DNA of 64,000 nucleotides from Beijerinckiaceae bacterium. Its GTDB lineage: Bacteria; Pseudomonadota; Alphaproteobacteria; Rhizobiales; Beijerinckiaceae. Made by a program: the position numbers and the translations under genes. How positions within the stretch are numbered: position 1 is the first letter of the stretch; each line of letters begins with the position of its first letter. Location: positions 62,001 to 126,000 of the forward strand of contig JAPZSB010000002.1 in the NCBI GenBank assembly GCA_027531565.1, written 5' to 3'. The notes beneath the pieces are model-generated. The model made no database searches. It was not told where the DNA came from and saw only the letters and a list, made by a program, of their open reading frames with translations. This document shows, in pieces, positions 20,115-30,251 of the stretch.

Positions 20115-21584
20115 TCAGGAGTTGTAGGCGCGCTCGCCATGCGAGGCGATGTCGAGGCCCTCGCGCTCCTGCTCCTGCGGAACCCGCAGGCCGACCACGA
20201 GATCGACAACCTTGAAGAGGATCGCCGAGCCGATGCCGGAGAAGAGCAGCGTGAAGATCACGGCCTTGATCTGCGCGAGAACCGCCGGACCGAATTCGTA
20301 GGCCGCGACGGCGAGTTCGCCCGGCTTGGATTCGTAATCCGGGATGCCGGCGCCGCCGAGGGCCGGGTTCACCAGAATGCCGGTGCCGATGGCACCGATG
20401 ATGCCGCCGATGCAGTGGACACCGAAGACGTCGAGGCTGTCGTCATAGCCCAGCGCGTTCTTGATCGTGGTACAGGCGAAGAAGCAGACCGCGCCGGCGA
20501 CAAGGCCGAGGACGATCGAGCCCATCGGGCCGGCAAAGCCGGAGGCCGGGGTGACGGCGACGAGGCCGGCAACCACGCCCGAGGCGAGGCCGAGCAGCGA
20601 GGGCTTGCCCTTGATGGCCCATTCCACGAAGAGCCAGGAGATACCGGCTGCCGCGGTGGCGACAAAGGTGTTCACCATGGCGAGAACGGTCGTGCCGTTC
20701 GCTTCGAGGTTCGAGCCGGCATTGAAACCGAACCAGCCCACCCAGAGCAGGGCTGCGCCCACCATGGTCAGGGTCAGCGAATGCGGGGCGAGGAGATCCT
20801 TGCCGTAGCCGATGCGCTTGCCGATCATGATCGCGCCGACAAGGCCCGCAATCCCGGCATTGATGTGCACCACGGTGCCGCCGGCGAAGTCGAGCGCGCC
20901 CCACTTGAAGAGCATGCCGGCATCGGCCTTGACTTCGTCGAGCTTCGCCTGGGCCGCCTTCTTGGCCGCTTCATCGGTCGCCGCGGCAACAGCCTTGGCC
21001 GCATCGGCGATCGCATCCGGGCCGGCCCAGTACCAGACCATATGCGCCATCGGGAAGTAGATGAACGTCACCCAGAGGGCTACGAACAGCATCAGGGCCG
21101 AGAATTTCACGCGCTCGGCAAAGGCGCCGACGATCAGGGCCGGCGTAATGCAGGCGAAGGTCATCTGGAAGGCCATGTAGAGCATTTCCGGAATGACGAC
21201 GCCGTTGGAGAAGGTCGCCGCCGGCGATTCGAGCGTGACACCCGACAGGAAGGCCTTCGAGAATCCGCCGACATAGTCGTTCAGGCCGCCGCCGTTGGTG
21301 AAGGCCATCGAGTAGCCATAGAACACCCAGAGCAGCGTCACGAGGCAGACGGTGGCCAGGATCTGCGTGAGGACCGACAGCATGTTCTTCGAGCGGACAA
21401 GGCCGCCATAGAACAGTGCGAGGCCGGGAATCGTCATCATCAGCACGAGGATGGTGGCCACCAGCATCCAGGTGATGTCACCCTTGTTGAACGTCGGGGC
21501 GGCGGCAAGAGCCGGCACCGCAGAAAGCGCAAGGACGGCACCCGCCGTCATGGAGCGCTTGAAGAAGGTCTCAAGCTTCGACAT
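20115..21584 (-). CDS. amt: Ammonium transporter Amt
   Basis: Trimeric inner-membrane ammonium channel. The 489-residue precursor begins with a cleavable-looking signal (residues 1-28, ending ALAAA) and has about 11 membrane helices. The pore histidines sit in the expected contexts AHMVWYW and FGVHCIGG. A charged Ala/Lys-rich loop of about 40 residues (AIADAAKAVAAATDEAAKK) is inserted before the conserved DFAGGTVVHI. The in-frame extension upstream (25 residues) overlaps the glnK-amt gap and lacks conservation. It sits 28 bases downstream of glnK, whose product plugs this channel, and is closed by a strong terminator. Confidence 0.96.
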   Translation of the reverse strand: MSKLETFFKRSMTAGAVLALSAVPALAAAPTFNKGDITWMLVATILVLMMTIPGLALFYGGLVRSKNMLSVLTQILATVCLVTLLWVFYGYSMAFTNGGGLNDYVGGFSKAFLSGVTLESPAATFSNGVVIPEMLYMAFQMTFACITPALIVGAFAERVKFSALMLFVALWVTFIYFPMAHMVWYWAGPDAIADAAKAVAAATDEAAKKAAQAKLDEVKADAGMLFKWGALDFAGGTVVHINAGIAGLVGAIMIGKRIGYGKDLLAPHSLTLTMVGAALLWVGWFGFNAGSNLEANGTTVLAMVNTFVATAAAGISWLFVEWAIKGKPSLLGLASGVVAGLVAVTPASGFAGPMGSIVLGLVAGAVCFFACTTIKNALGYDDSLDVFGVHCIGGIIGAIGTGILVNPALGGAGIPDYESKPGELAVAAYEFGPAVLAQIKAVIFTLLFSGIGSAILFKVVDLVVGLRVPQEQEREGLDIASHGERAYNS

Positions 21585-21612
21585 TTGGACAACCTTTTCT
21601 CTGGATACGGGA

Positions 21613-22264
<652 letters not shown>

Positions 22265-23137
22265 TCAGCCCGCCCGGGCATCGGCCTTGCGCAGCCGCAT
22301 CAACCCTTCCTGCATGACGGAGGCCACGAGCCGGCCGTCGCGGGTATAGATCAATCCACGGCCGAGCCCGCGCGAGGCGCCGGACCACGGGCTGTCCTGT
22401 GCATAGAGCAGCCAGTCATCCGCGCGGAACCGGTCATGGAACCAGAGCGCGTGATCAAGGCTCGCGGCCTGGATCTCGGGGTCAATGACGCTGCGGCCAT
22501 GCGCCACGGCCGCGCCGTCGAGCAGCGTCATGTCGGAGGCATAGGCGAGGATGGTGGAATGGAGGTCATCCCCGTCCGGCAGCATGCCGGATGCCCGGAA
22601 CCAGACATTCTGGTAGGGCGGGCCCGGTTTGCGCAAAAAATAGGCTTCCGGGTTTGTCGGCCGCAATTCGATCGCCCGCTGGCTCTTCCAGTAGCGCTGG
22701 CGGATCTCGGTGAGATGCGGCACGAAACGCGCCCGGATCTCCTCCTCGTCGGGCAGTGATTCGGGCGGCAGGACATCCGGCATCGGCATGGCGTGATGCA
22801 GGCCGTCCTCGGAGCTCTGGAACGAGGCCATCATCGCGAAGATCGATTCGCCGTTCTGGATCGCGCGGACCCGGCGCGTGGTGAAGCTGCGTCCGTCGCG
22901 GATCCGCTCGACCTCGTAGAGAATCGGGCGGGTCGGATCGCCGCCCAGCATGAAATAGCCGTGCAGCGAATGGACGGGCCGGTTCTCGACCGAACGCATC
23001 GCCGCCACGAGCGACTGGGCGATGACCTGGCCACCGAAGACGCGGTAACGGCTCGAATCCGGGGAAATGCCGCGCCAGAGATTGGTGTCGAGCTGCTCGA
23101 GATCGAGGATGTGAAGGAGGGTTGCGATCGGGGACAT
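22265..23137 (-). CDS. tesB: Acyl-CoA thioesterase II (TesB family)
   Basis: Hydrolyses acyl-CoAs through a double hot-dog fold. The 290-residue product matches E. coli TesB (286). Recognisable segments include FGGQVIAQSLVAA, VHSLHGYFMLGGDPTRPI, the second hot-dog core SLDHALWFHDRFRADDWLLY and GRGLIYTRDGRLVASVMQEG. ATG 23137 begins at MSPIATLLHILDLEQLD, as in homologues, with GAGG upstream; a longer in-frame extension is unconserved. It is divergent from the UbiH-type gene. Confidence 0.94.
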   Translation of the reverse strand: MSPIATLLHILDLEQLDTNLWRGISPDSSRYRVFGGQVIAQSLVAAMRSVENRPVHSLHGYFMLGGDPTRPILYEVERIRDGRSFTTRRVRAIQNGESIFAMMASFQSSEDGLHHAMPMPDVLPPESLPDEEEIRARFVPHLTEIRQRYWKSQRAIELRPTNPEAYFLRKPGPPYQNVWFRASGMLPDGDDLHSTILAYASDMTLLDGAAVAHGRSVIDPEIQAASLDHALWFHDRFRADDWLLYAQDSPWSGASRGLGRGLIYTRDGRLVASVMQEGLMRLRKADARAG

Positions 23138-23284
23138 CGGCCTCGCCGGCTCTCGGGTTGCGCTTGGTCGGGCGCGAACGTGGCCGGCCCCTTGCGGTGC
23201 GTCAAGCCTTGCGCGGCCGATCCCCACATCCGGCTTTCCGCGGGGCGCCTCCGCCCCTATACAGGATCCGGATGAGGAGGCTGC

Positions 23285-24517
23285 ATGTCTGATCCAATCA
23301 TCGTCTATGGCGCAGGCCCGGCCGGCTCGTCGCTGGTCCTAGCCCTGCTCGGGGCGGGTATCCCGGCCTCGCGGCTGGCCTGGCTGGTGGAGGCGGGGCC
23401 GGACCAGACCCGGCGGATGGCACCGGAAGCCCGCTACATCGCCCTGCATGCCGGGTCCCGCCGCCTGCTCGAACAGCTGGGCGTCTGGCCGGCTGTGGCC
23501 CCCGTTGCCTTCCCCATGAAGACCATCCGGATCACGGATTCGGCGCTGGAGGAAGCGATCCGGCCTGACCTTCTGGGTTTCAGCCCGGCGGAGCCCGATG
23601 CGCCGCTGGCCCATCTCGTGCCCCTCGACCGGCTGGCCGCCACCCTCGCGGAAGCCTGTGCCGGGGCCGGCTGCGCGCCGCAGCCCGTCGCGCTGCGCGG
23701 GCTCGACCAGGCGGCCGGGCAGGTGCGCCTGCGGCTTCGCGATGCCGATGGCCGTGAAAGCCAGCTGGCGGGGGCGCTTGTCGTGGCTGCCGACGGCGCG
23801 CGTTCGCGCCTCCGGATGCTCGCCGGGATCCCGGTCCATGGCTGGCCCTATGACCAGATTGCCATCGTGGCCACGATCCGCCATTCGCTCGACCATGAAG
23901 GCGAGGGCCTGCAGCATTTCCTGCCGGCCGGCCCCTTCGCCATGCTGCCGCTGGATGCCGGACGGTCCTCGATTGTCTGGTCGGAGCGGGCCCAAGAGGC
24001 GGAACGGATCCTGCGGGGCGGGGAGCGCGCGATCCTCGAGGGCATCCGCCAGCGGGCGGCTGGTCGCAGAGGCGAGATCACCGCGCTCGAGGCCGTAACG
24101 TCCCATCCGCTCCAGCTTCGCCTGGCGAGGCGCTTCCATGCCGGTCGGGTGGCACTGGCTGCCGATGCCGCGCATGTGGTTCACCCCCTGGCGGGGCAGG
24201 GCCTCAATCTCGGCCTCGCGGATGTGGCGATGCTGGCGGAACAGATCGTTGACCGGATGCGGCTGGGTCTTGATCCGGGAGCACCGGACATGCTCGAGGC
24301 CTACCAGGCTGCCCGGCGTCCGCCAGCCGTTGCAATGGCCATGACGACGGAAAGCCTCAACCGCCTGTTCTCACGGGAATCCGGCCTGCTGCGTCTGGTC
24401 CGGGATGTCGGCGTCGGGCTGGTCGAACGCTGGCCGGGCCTGAAGACCCGGCTGGTCGAGAACGCAGCCGGGACCGGGCAGGGCGCGCCGCGACTGATGC
24501 GCGGCGAGGCGCTCTGA
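23285..24517 (+). CDS. FAD-dependent UbiH/UbiF-family hydroxylase
   Basis: Group A flavin monooxygenase, most likely a ring hydroxylase of ubiquinone synthesis. The 410-residue product has the FAD-binding GAGPAGSS (9-16), a mid-protein VVAADGARSRLR (DG motif), and the C-terminal LAADAAHVVHPLAGQGLNLG, which binds the flavin ribityl chain. Which ring position it hydroxylates cannot be told from sequence; alphaproteobacteria often use a UbiL- or UbiM-type enzyme of this family. GAGGAGG precedes the ATG. It converges with the Trm112-type gene. Confidence 0.85.
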   Translation: MSDPIIVYGAGPAGSSLVLALLGAGIPASRLAWLVEAGPDQTRRMAPEARYIALHAGSRRLLEQLGVWPAVAPVAFPMKTIRITDSALEEAIRPDLLGFSPAEPDAPLAHLVPLDRLAATLAEACAGAGCAPQPVALRGLDQAAGQVRLRLRDADGRESQLAGALVVAADGARSRLRMLAGIPVHGWPYDQIAIVATIRHSLDHEGEGLQHFLPAGPFAMLPLDAGRSSIVWSERAQEAERILRGGERAILEGIRQRAAGRRGEITALEAVTSHPLQLRLARRFHAGRVALAADAAHVVHPLAGQGLNLGLADVAMLAEQIVDRMRLGLDPGAPDMLEAYQAARRPPAVAMAMTTESLNRLFSRESGLLRLVRDVGVGLVERWPGLKTRLVENAAGTGQGAPRLMRGEAL

Positions 24518-24522
24518 CCGGT

Positions 24523-24768
24523 TCACTCGTCGAGGCGGCGTGCCTCTTCCGGCAGCATGATCGGGATTCCGTCGCGGATCGGATAGGCCAACCGGGCCGG
24601 CCGGCTGATCAGCTCCTGATGGACGGCATCGTAGTCGAGCGTCGACTTCGTGACCGGGCAGACCAGCAATTCGAGCAGCTTGGGGTCGATTCCCCGCTCG
24701 GCGCTTCCGGGTGTCAGATTGGTGTTGGTCATCGGCAGGGCAGCCTGTTTCTCGGGTTCGTCAGCCAT
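24523..24768 (-). CDS. Trm112-family zinc-ribbon-like protein
   Basis: Small protein of 81 residues with the family core [20 protein letters not shown] and [19 protein letters not shown]. Homologues (E. coli YcaR) have a zinc-ribbon-like fold; the eukaryotic relative activates methyltransferases, but the bacterial role is unclear. Only one of the usual ribbon cysteines is present, which is common in bacterial members. ATG 24768 has AGGTG upstream and follows the LON-domain gene stop by seven bases. Last gene of cnoX-LON-Trm112. Confidence 0.88.
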   Translation of the reverse strand: MADEPEKQAALPMTNTNLTPGSAERGIDPKLLELLVCPVTKSTLDYDAVHQELISRPARLAYPIRDGIPIMLPEEARRLDE

Positions 24769-24775
24769 GAGGCAC

Positions 24776-25447
24776 CTATTGCATCCGGGTTCCGCCGTCA
24801 CCGGCTTCGCGGGCCAGATCCATCTCGGTCAGCGCCACCAGCATGTCCGCGCGCGATTCAAGATCGGGCGCCTCCAGCAGGGCCTGCTTCTCCGCAACCC
24901 CGAAGGGTGCCATCATCGACAGGGCATTGACCAGCGCCTCGTTCGGCGCGGCATGGATATTGTCCCAGTCGATCTCAAGCCTGTTGGCGTCCGAGAACCG
25001 CCGCAGCGCATCGATCAGCGCCTGCCGCTTGACCCGCTCCTCGCCCCGCCGCGCCTCGAGATCGGCCTCGAAGGTCCGGAAATCGGCGCGGACCTGCCGG
25101 AACAGGGTATCGGCCTGGATTTCCTCGACGAGCCGGAACCGGCAGATGCCGGTCAGCTGGATCAGGTAGCGCCCGTCGCCGGTTTCCGCGAATTGCGTGA
25201 TCCGGCCGGCACAGCCGACCTGGTAGAGCGGCGGGAGGCCGATCTGCCCGGCTTGCGAGACGTCGGGCTGGATCATCCCGACCAGACGGTCTCCCCGCAG
25301 GGCGGCATCGATCATGGCGAGGTAGCGCGGCTCGAAAATGTTGAGCGGCATCTGCCCCCGCGGCAGCAGCAAGGCGCCCGGGAGGGGAAAGACCGGAAGC
25401 GTTTCCGGCAATTCGCCTGCATCGAGATACGCGACATTGCTGGCCAT
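24776..25447 (-). CDS. LON N-terminal substrate-binding domain protein
   Basis: A 223-residue protein made solely of the Lon substrate-binding (PUA-like) domain, without the AAA+ or protease domains. The start shows [23 protein letters not shown], and MIQPDVSQ and [16 protein letters not shown] follow. Such proteins are widespread in Alphaproteobacteria, often directly after a thioredoxin-like gene as here. Its role is unknown, though protein quality control is a reasonable guess from its neighbour. ATG 25447 lies 13 bases after the cnoX stop. Confidence 0.9.
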   Translation of the reverse strand: MASNVAYLDAGELPETLPVFPLPGALLLPRGQMPLNIFEPRYLAMIDAALRGDRLVGMIQPDVSQAGQIGLPPLYQVGCAGRITQFAETGDGRYLIQLTGICRFRLVEEIQADTLFRQVRADFRTFEADLEARRGEERVKRQALIDALRRFSDANRLEIDWDNIHAAPNEALVNALSMMAPFGVAEKQALLEAPDLESRADMLVALTEMDLAREAGDGGTRMQ

Positions 25448-25460
25448 GGCCCGACCCGCC

Positions 25461-26339
25461 TCAGGAGAACAACGTGGCCGAGAGCATGCGGCGCCCGGCC
25501 AGGGTTGCCTCGTCCATCGGGCCCCAGGCTTCGAAGAACTGGATGAGCTGCTTGCGGGCGCCGTCGTCGTTCCAGTTGCGGTCCTTCCGCAGGATGGCGA
25601 TGAGGTGCTCCGCCGCCTCGAGCCGGCGGTTCTTGGCATTCAGGGCCAGGGCGAGGTCGAACCGCGCCTGGTGATCGGCCGGATTGGCCTCGACCTGCCG
25701 GACAAGATTCGCGACATCGCCGAGGGATTCAACCTGCCGGGCGAGATCGAGGGCGGCGCGCGCGCCGGCAATCGCCGCGTGGGAGGCCCTGGCGGGCGGG
25801 ATGGTCGAGAGAATGCGGTCAGCCTGGTCAAGATTGCCGGCAAGCACCTGCGCCCGGGCAAGGCCGCCAAGGGCATCGGCATTCTCGGATTCCTCGGCGA
25901 GAATCCGCGCGAAGCAATCGGCCGCGCCGGCCGCATCGCCATCCTCGAGCAGGGCGTTGCCCTCCGCGACAAGCGTGGCGATATCGGCACCGAGCGGGCC
26001 GACCAACCGTTCGATGAAGCCGCGGATCTGGCTTTCAGGCAGGTTGCCGACAAAGCCGTCCACCGGCTGGCCACGCGAGAAGGCGAAGACCGCCGGGATG
26101 GACTGCACGCCGAGCTGGCCGGCAATCTCGGGATACTGGTCGATATTCATCTTGACCAGCTTCACCTTGCCCTTGGCCGCCTTGATCACTTTCTCGATGG
26201 CGGGGCCCAGCTGCTTGCAGGGGCCGCACCAGGGCGCCCAGAAATCGACAAGGACCGGCTGCTTCACCGATTCCTGCAGGACATCCTGCCGGAAGGTCGC
26301 GGTTGTGGTGTCCTTGATCAGATCGGCTGCGTCGCTCAT
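25461..26339 (-). CDS. cnoX: Thioredoxin-TPR chaperone (CnoX/YbbN-like)
   Basis: Holdase-type chaperedoxin. The N-terminal thioredoxin domain (about 1-110) has an intact WCGPC redox motif (Cys38, Cys41), unlike E. coli CnoX whose motif is SxxC. The C-terminal half is Ala-rich TPR-like helices (from about 120, GNALLEDGDAAGAADCFARILAEE). In Caulobacter the homologue passes clients to DnaK and GroEL; this role is inferred here. The 292-residue length fits. First gene of a three-gene minus-strand operon with the LON-domain and Trm112 genes. Confidence 0.9.
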   Translation of the reverse strand: MSDAADLIKDTTTATFRQDVLQESVKQPVLVDFWAPWCGPCKQLGPAIEKVIKAAKGKVKLVKMNIDQYPEIAGQLGVQSIPAVFAFSRGQPVDGFVGNLPESQIRGFIERLVGPLGADIATLVAEGNALLEDGDAAGAADCFARILAEESENADALGGLARAQVLAGNLDQADRILSTIPPARASHAAIAGARAALDLARQVESLGDVANLVRQVEANPADHQARFDLALALNAKNRRLEAAEHLIAILRKDRNWNDDGARKQLIQFFEAWGPMDEATLAGRRMLSATLFS

Positions 26340-26443
26340 CAGCCCGGTTCCTTCTTCTGTCGGTCTCGTCCTGCCTACTCGTGCCTGCTTACATGGGGCC
26401 TCGGCCGGATCCACGCAACTGCCTTGCTGCGTCAGCCCTGCGC

Positions 26444-26971
26444 CTATGGCCCGTCCTGACGATGCGGCAGGGGCAGCACGGTGACCGCATGGCCCGTCGC
26501 CTCGATATACCGGCGGAGATCGGCCGTGCCGAGAGAGGTCGTCATGGTGTTGACGAGCGGATGGACATTGATGACCGGCTCCCTGGCCAGCCTTTCCTCA
26601 AGGATGAAGCGGACCCGGCCCGCCCGGTCATTGACCAAAGCGAGCGGGCTGACCGAGCCTGGCAGGATGCCGAGCGCGTCGAGCAGCTGTTCCGCGCTGG
26701 CAAAGGAGACGCGGCCCTTCGCGCCGATGATCTTGTCGAGCTGCTTGAGATCGAGCGGCGAGGATTCCTCCGCTGTCACGAGAAAGAGATTGCTGCCCTT
26801 GTCCTTGAGGAACAGGTTCTTGGTATGCGCGCCGGGAATCTCGCCGCGCAGGGCGCGCGATTCCTCGACGGTATGGAGAGGAGGGTGCTCAACCGTGCTG
26901 GCGCGGATGCCGAGTTCCGTCAGGAAGGCGAGCGCGGCGTTGGTCGCGGGAAGGGCGGGGGAATCCGACAT
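26444..26971 (-). CDS. YbaK/ProX-family prolyl-tRNA editing protein
   Basis: Stand-alone deacylase of the INS/YbaK superfamily. The ProX/PrdX type hydrolyses Ala-tRNA-Pro mischarged by prolyl-tRNA synthetase. The 175-residue product has HTKNLFLKDKGSNLFLV with the expected lysine, a serine-valine SVSPLALVND segment and the C-terminal VINVHPLVNTMTTSL. The ATG lacks a clear Shine-Dalgarno sequence, but the only upstream in-frame start is a TTG 54 bases away. Exact substrate not provable from sequence. Confidence 0.87.
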   Translation of the reverse strand: MSDSPALPATNAALAFLTELGIRASTVEHPPLHTVEESRALRGEIPGAHTKNLFLKDKGSNLFLVTAEESSPLDLKQLDKIIGAKGRVSFASAEQLLDALGILPGSVSPLALVNDRAGRVRFILEERLAREPVINVHPLVNTMTTSLGTADLRRYIEATGHAVTVLPLPHRQDGP

Positions 26972-27071
26972 GGGAGAAAATCTTTCGTCACCGAACCGAA
27001 AATTCGGACTTGTCAGGCCGAACAAGTTGGGGCATAGAGCCGTCCTCCGGCGATTTCAACCGGACACGGAT

Positions 27072-27146
27072 GCGGGTGTAGCTCAGGGGTAGAGCACAAC
27101 CTTGCCAAGGTTGGGGTCAAGGGTTCGAATCCCTTTACCCGCTCCA
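27072..27146 (+). tRNA. tRNA-Gly (anticodon GCC)
   Basis: Full cloverleaf: acceptor GCGGGTG with TACCCGC (one G-U), D-arm GCTC/GAGC, anticodon stem CAACC/GGTTG with loop TTGCCAA (anticodon GCC at 27104-27106), five-base variable loop, T-arm AAGGG-TTCGAAT-CCCTT, discriminator T and encoded CCA. Length 75. Confidence 0.98.
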
Positions 27147-27186
27147 GTTTCCCGACCCCAGGAAACACAAGACCTTTCTCCTGCCA

Positions 27187-27909
27187 TCATTCGCGACGCA
27201 GCAAGGTATCGGCGACCAGGCTGTGAAGGCGCTTGGGCCTGAAGGTCCGCTGCAGCCGCTCCGGATCGTAATCCTCGCGCACCCAGTCCATGAACGCCTT
27301 GCCCTTTTTCTCGCCGTTTTCGGCGTAGTCCTCGAGGAAGGCATCGAGGATTCCGGTTTTCGCATAACGGAAATGGCCCTTCAGCAGCGATAATTCGCGC
27401 AGGGCCTCACTCACCTTCGCGCCCTCGACCACGAGAAGATACAGAGCGGCGAACAGTCCGGCGCGATCCGCACCGGATTTGCAATGCGCGAGAACCGGAT
27501 AGTCGAGACTGGCGAAAAAGGCCGGAAGACCGAGCAGCGACGCCCGGTCGGGTGCCTCGCGCGAGCGCAGCACGAAATCGACAATGGTGATTCCATGGCG
27601 CTCCGCCGCATCGCGCTCGAGCTGCCAGGCGCCGTGCGACCGGCCGCCCCGGAGGTTCACGATGGTCTTCAGTCCTTCGCGCGCCATCCGGGCGATATCA
27701 CGCGGGGAAGGCTGCGCCGAACGCAGCAGGTTCCGGCCGACGCGGTGGCGGTTCAGATGCACCAGCCGGAGGATCCCGTGATCGACAAAGAGCAGGTCGA
27801 GCCAGGCGCGGACCCGCTCGCGCGCCGAGCCGATGGGCCGGTTCCAGCGGGCTTCGCGCTTGAGGCGACGCCATTCGTAATACTCGTCGGAATGAACCGG
27901 CTTGGGCAT
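27187..27909 (-). CDS. Tyrosine/dual-specificity phosphatase-like protein
   Basis: The 240-residue product carries the cysteine-phosphatase P-loop HCKSGADRAG (Cys143, Arg149) and an upstream LKTIVNLRGGR segment typical of this superfamily in bacteria. A basic N-terminal region of about 50 residues precedes the domain. The general acid is probably one of the residues in REAPD (around 118-121). The substrate is unknown; it could be a protein, a phosphoinositide-like lipid or a nucleotide. It lies between tRNA-Gly and the divergent ppa gene with no obvious functional link. Confidence 0.82.
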   Translation of the reverse strand: MPKPVHSDEYYEWRRLKREARWNRPIGSARERVRAWLDLLFVDHGILRLVHLNRHRVGRNLLRSAQPSPRDIARMAREGLKTIVNLRGGRSHGAWQLERDAAERHGITIVDFVLRSREAPDRASLLGLPAFFASLDYPVLAHCKSGADRAGLFAALYLLVVEGAKVSEALRELSLLKGHFRYAKTGILDAFLEDYAENGEKKGKAFMDWVREDYDPERLQRTFRPKRLHSLVADTLLRRE

Positions 27910-28025
27910 GGTGGCGGCTTAGCATTCCTCCGGCAGGTGTCAAACCGGGCGTCTTGGTCTTCCGGTGATATTGTGCATCGCAAACATTGGGATTAGAGCG
28001 TCAGGAAAGAACAGGAGTTGTCCCC

Positions 28026-28556
28026 ATGCGCCTCGATGCCATCGCCATCGGCAAGAACCCGCCTCACGACATCAACGTGGTCGTCGAGGTTCCCATCGGC
28101 GGTGAGCCGATCAAGTACGAGATGGACAAGGAAGCCGGGACGCTCGTCGTTGACCGGTTCCTCTACACGCCGATGCGCTATCCCGGGAATTACGGCTTCG
28201 TGCCGCATACCCTGTCCGAGGACGGGGACCCGATCGACGTGCTGATCGCCAATACCCGGCCGATCATTCCCGGGGCCGTCATCAACGTGAAGCCGATCGG
28301 CGTGCTCCGCATGGAGGATGATGGCGGCGGCGACGAGAAGATCATCGCGGTTCCCTCGCCCAAGCTGACCCAGCGTTACGCCAAGGTGGAGAATTATTCC
28401 GATCTTCCGGAGATCACCTGGAAGCAGATCGAGCATTTCTTCCTGCATTACAAGGATCTCGAACCGGGCAAGTGGGTCAAGCTGCTCGGCTGGGGCGATG
28501 CGGCCGAGGCCCGGCGCCTGATCGTCGAGGCGATCGAGCGCGCGCGCCTCGCCTGA
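28026..28556 (+). CDS. ppa: Inorganic pyrophosphatase
   Basis: Family I soluble pyrophosphatase, hydrolysing PPi to drive biosynthesis. The 176-residue product has the metal-binding EDGDPIDVL (Asp66, Asp68, Asp71), [12 protein letters not shown] and the later DEKIIAVP and [11 protein letters not shown] segments. Length matches bacterial hexameric enzymes. ATG 28026 has AGGAG upstream, whereas the in-frame start 39 bases earlier adds a non-conserved tail. Confidence 0.97.
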   Translation: MRLDAIAIGKNPPHDINVVVEVPIGGEPIKYEMDKEAGTLVVDRFLYTPMRYPGNYGFVPHTLSEDGDPIDVLIANTRPIIPGAVINVKPIGVLRMEDDGGGDEKIIAVPSPKLTQRYAKVENYSDLPEITWKQIEHFFLHYKDLEPGKWVKLLGWGDAAEARRLIVEAIERARLA

Positions 28557-28575
28557 GGCCGGGTCGGTTCAGCCC

Positions 28576-29241
28576 TCAGCCGCGCGGCAGGATGCAGCCG
28601 GCAAGGTCTCCCACAGCGAGGCTCCTTGCCGAAACCCGCCGCGCCGATGCTGAATCGCGCCGTGGATCGCGCCGGAGCGGATCCGGCAGGATGGCGACGA
28701 GCCTTGCGGATTCGGTCGGGGTCAGCCGCTGGGCCGGCTTGCCGAAATGGTGTCGCGCCGCCGCCTCGATCCCGAAAATGCCGTCGCCCCACTCGGCGAT
28801 GTTCAGATAGACCTCCATGACGCGGGCCTTGCCCCAGGCCATGTCGACCACAAGCGCCAGCGGGATCTCCAGGCCTTTCCGGATGTAGGATCGGCCGGGC
28901 CAGAGATAGACATTCTTCACGACCTGCATCGTGATGGTCGAGGCCCCGCGCGAGGGGCCGTCCGGATCGTCGAGCACCTCCGCCAGCGCGCCGAAATCCA
29001 CGCCGTAATGGATGCAGAAGCGCTGGTCCTCCGACGCGATGGCCGAGCGTGGCACCGATGCCGCCACAGCCTCCAGCGGCACCCATTGCCGCGTGACCGG
29101 TTGCTGGCCCAGCCAGCGGCCGAGCATCAGGGTCGAGGGAATCGGCAGGAACCGGCCAAGCAGCAGGCTCAGCGCGAAAAGGGCGATCAGCCCGATCATG
29201 ACGCGGATCAGGATCCGGCGGAGGCGGTGAGGCCGCTTCAT
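28576..29241 (-). CDS. mtgA: Monofunctional peptidoglycan transglycosylase
   Basis: GT51 glycosyltransferase polymerising lipid II. The 221-residue product has one N-terminal membrane anchor (about 9-30) and the five GT51 motifs, including ASEDQRF (catalytic Glu), GASTITMQVVKN, RKGLEIPLALVVD and VYLNIAEWGDGIFG. No transpeptidase domain follows. The Shine-Dalgarno sequence is weak. It converges with ppa and follows the CitE-like gene by 68 bases. Confidence 0.95.
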   Translation of the reverse strand: MKRPHRLRRILIRVMIGLIALFALSLLLGRFLPIPSTLMLGRWLGQQPVTRQWVPLEAVAASVPRSAIASEDQRFCIHYGVDFGALAEVLDDPDGPSRGASTITMQVVKNVYLWPGRSYIRKGLEIPLALVVDMAWGKARVMEVYLNIAEWGDGIFGIEAAARHHFGKPAQRLTPTESARLVAILPDPLRRDPRRDSASARRVSARSLAVGDLAGCILPRG

Positions 29242-29309
29242 CCGACCAGTCTAGGACGATGATGCGGGGCAGGCCACCCCGTAACTGTCCGCAGCCGCAA
29301 GCACCGGCT

Positions 29310-30197
29310 TCAACCGGCGAGCGCGAGGACCTGCTTCGCCACGCGGTAATGGAGGTCCTCGACCATCCGGCCGTTGACGACCAGCACCGCGCGCCCGGCA
29401 TTGCCCGGATCCTCGAAGGCCTTGACGATCGCTTCCGCCTCCGCGCGCTCGGCCTCGGAGGGCGAGAAAGCCCGGTTGGCGGTCTCGATCTGCGACGGGT
29501 GGATCAACGTCTTGCCGTCGAAGCCGAGCGCGCGGCCCTGGTGGCATTCGCTCTCGAAGGCAGCCTGATCCTCGATCCGACCGAAAACACCGTCGAGGAC
29601 GACCAGATCGCGCGATCGAGCCGCCAGAACCGTCGAGGACAGGGCGTGCAGAAGCGGCAGCCGCGATGGCGAGGGCGGCAGCCGCATTTCCTTCGCGAGG
29701 TCATTCGTGCCCATGACGAGGGCTTCCAGCCGACCGTGGCTCTCCTCCTGCGGCGTGACCACATCGCGGAGGTTGAGAATGGCCTGCGGGGTCTCGATCA
29801 TCAGCCAGAGCCGGAGGGAAGTCGGGGCGAAATGGTGATCGAGGACGCCTTCGGCGCGCGCCACGTCCGCCCCCGTCCGGATCTTGGGGAACAGCACTGC
29901 GTCGGCCCCGGCGGCGGCAATCTCGGCGAGATCATCGGCCAGCCATTCATGGGTCTCGCTGCCCTCCGGCAGGCCATTCACCCGCACGATCACGGTTCTC
30001 GGCGCGAGAATCCGGCTTTCCAGAGCCGCCCGGGCCCGGCGCCGCGCCTCGGCCTTGGCATCGGGGGCCACCGCATCCTCGAGGTCGAGGATGATCGCGT
30101 CGGCCGGCAGCGTTGCGGCTTTCGCAATGGCGCGCTCGTTGATGGCAGGGACATAGAGGACCGAACGAAACTTCCGGGGCGGGGGGTTTTCGATCAC
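29310..30197 (-). CDS. CitE-like HpcH/HpaI-family CoA lyase
   Basis: Member of the citrate lyase beta / malyl-CoA lyase-like family; these Mg-dependent enzymes cleave or hydrolyse (malyl)-CoA-type thioesters. The 295-residue product has FRSVLYVPAINERAIAK, the metal-binding ILDLEDAVAPDAK, RVNGLPEGSETHEW, LFPKI and LWLMIETP (metal Glu). No citrate lyase alpha or gamma genes are nearby, so it is a stand-alone CitE-like enzyme. The GTG at 30197 with CAGGTG before it is the best start; the frame is open far upstream without conservation. Confidence 0.87.
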   Translation of the reverse strand: MIENPPPRKFRSVLYVPAINERAIAKAATLPADAIILDLEDAVAPDAKAEARRRARAALESRILAPRTVIVRVNGLPEGSETHEWLADDLAEIAAAGADAVLFPKIRTGADVARAEGVLDHHFAPTSLRLWLMIETPQAILNLRDVVTPQEESHGRLEALVMGTNDLAKEMRLPPSPSRLPLLHALSSTVLAARSRDLVVLDGVFGRIEDQAAFESECHQGRALGFDGKTLIHPSQIETANRAFSPSEAERAEAEAIVKAFEDPGNAGRAVLVVNGRMVEDLHYRVAKQVLALAG

Positions 30198-30251
30198 GGG
30201 GCACCTGCCAATATCGATGCGGAACCTCGGGATTAACGCGGGAGGGCGGGT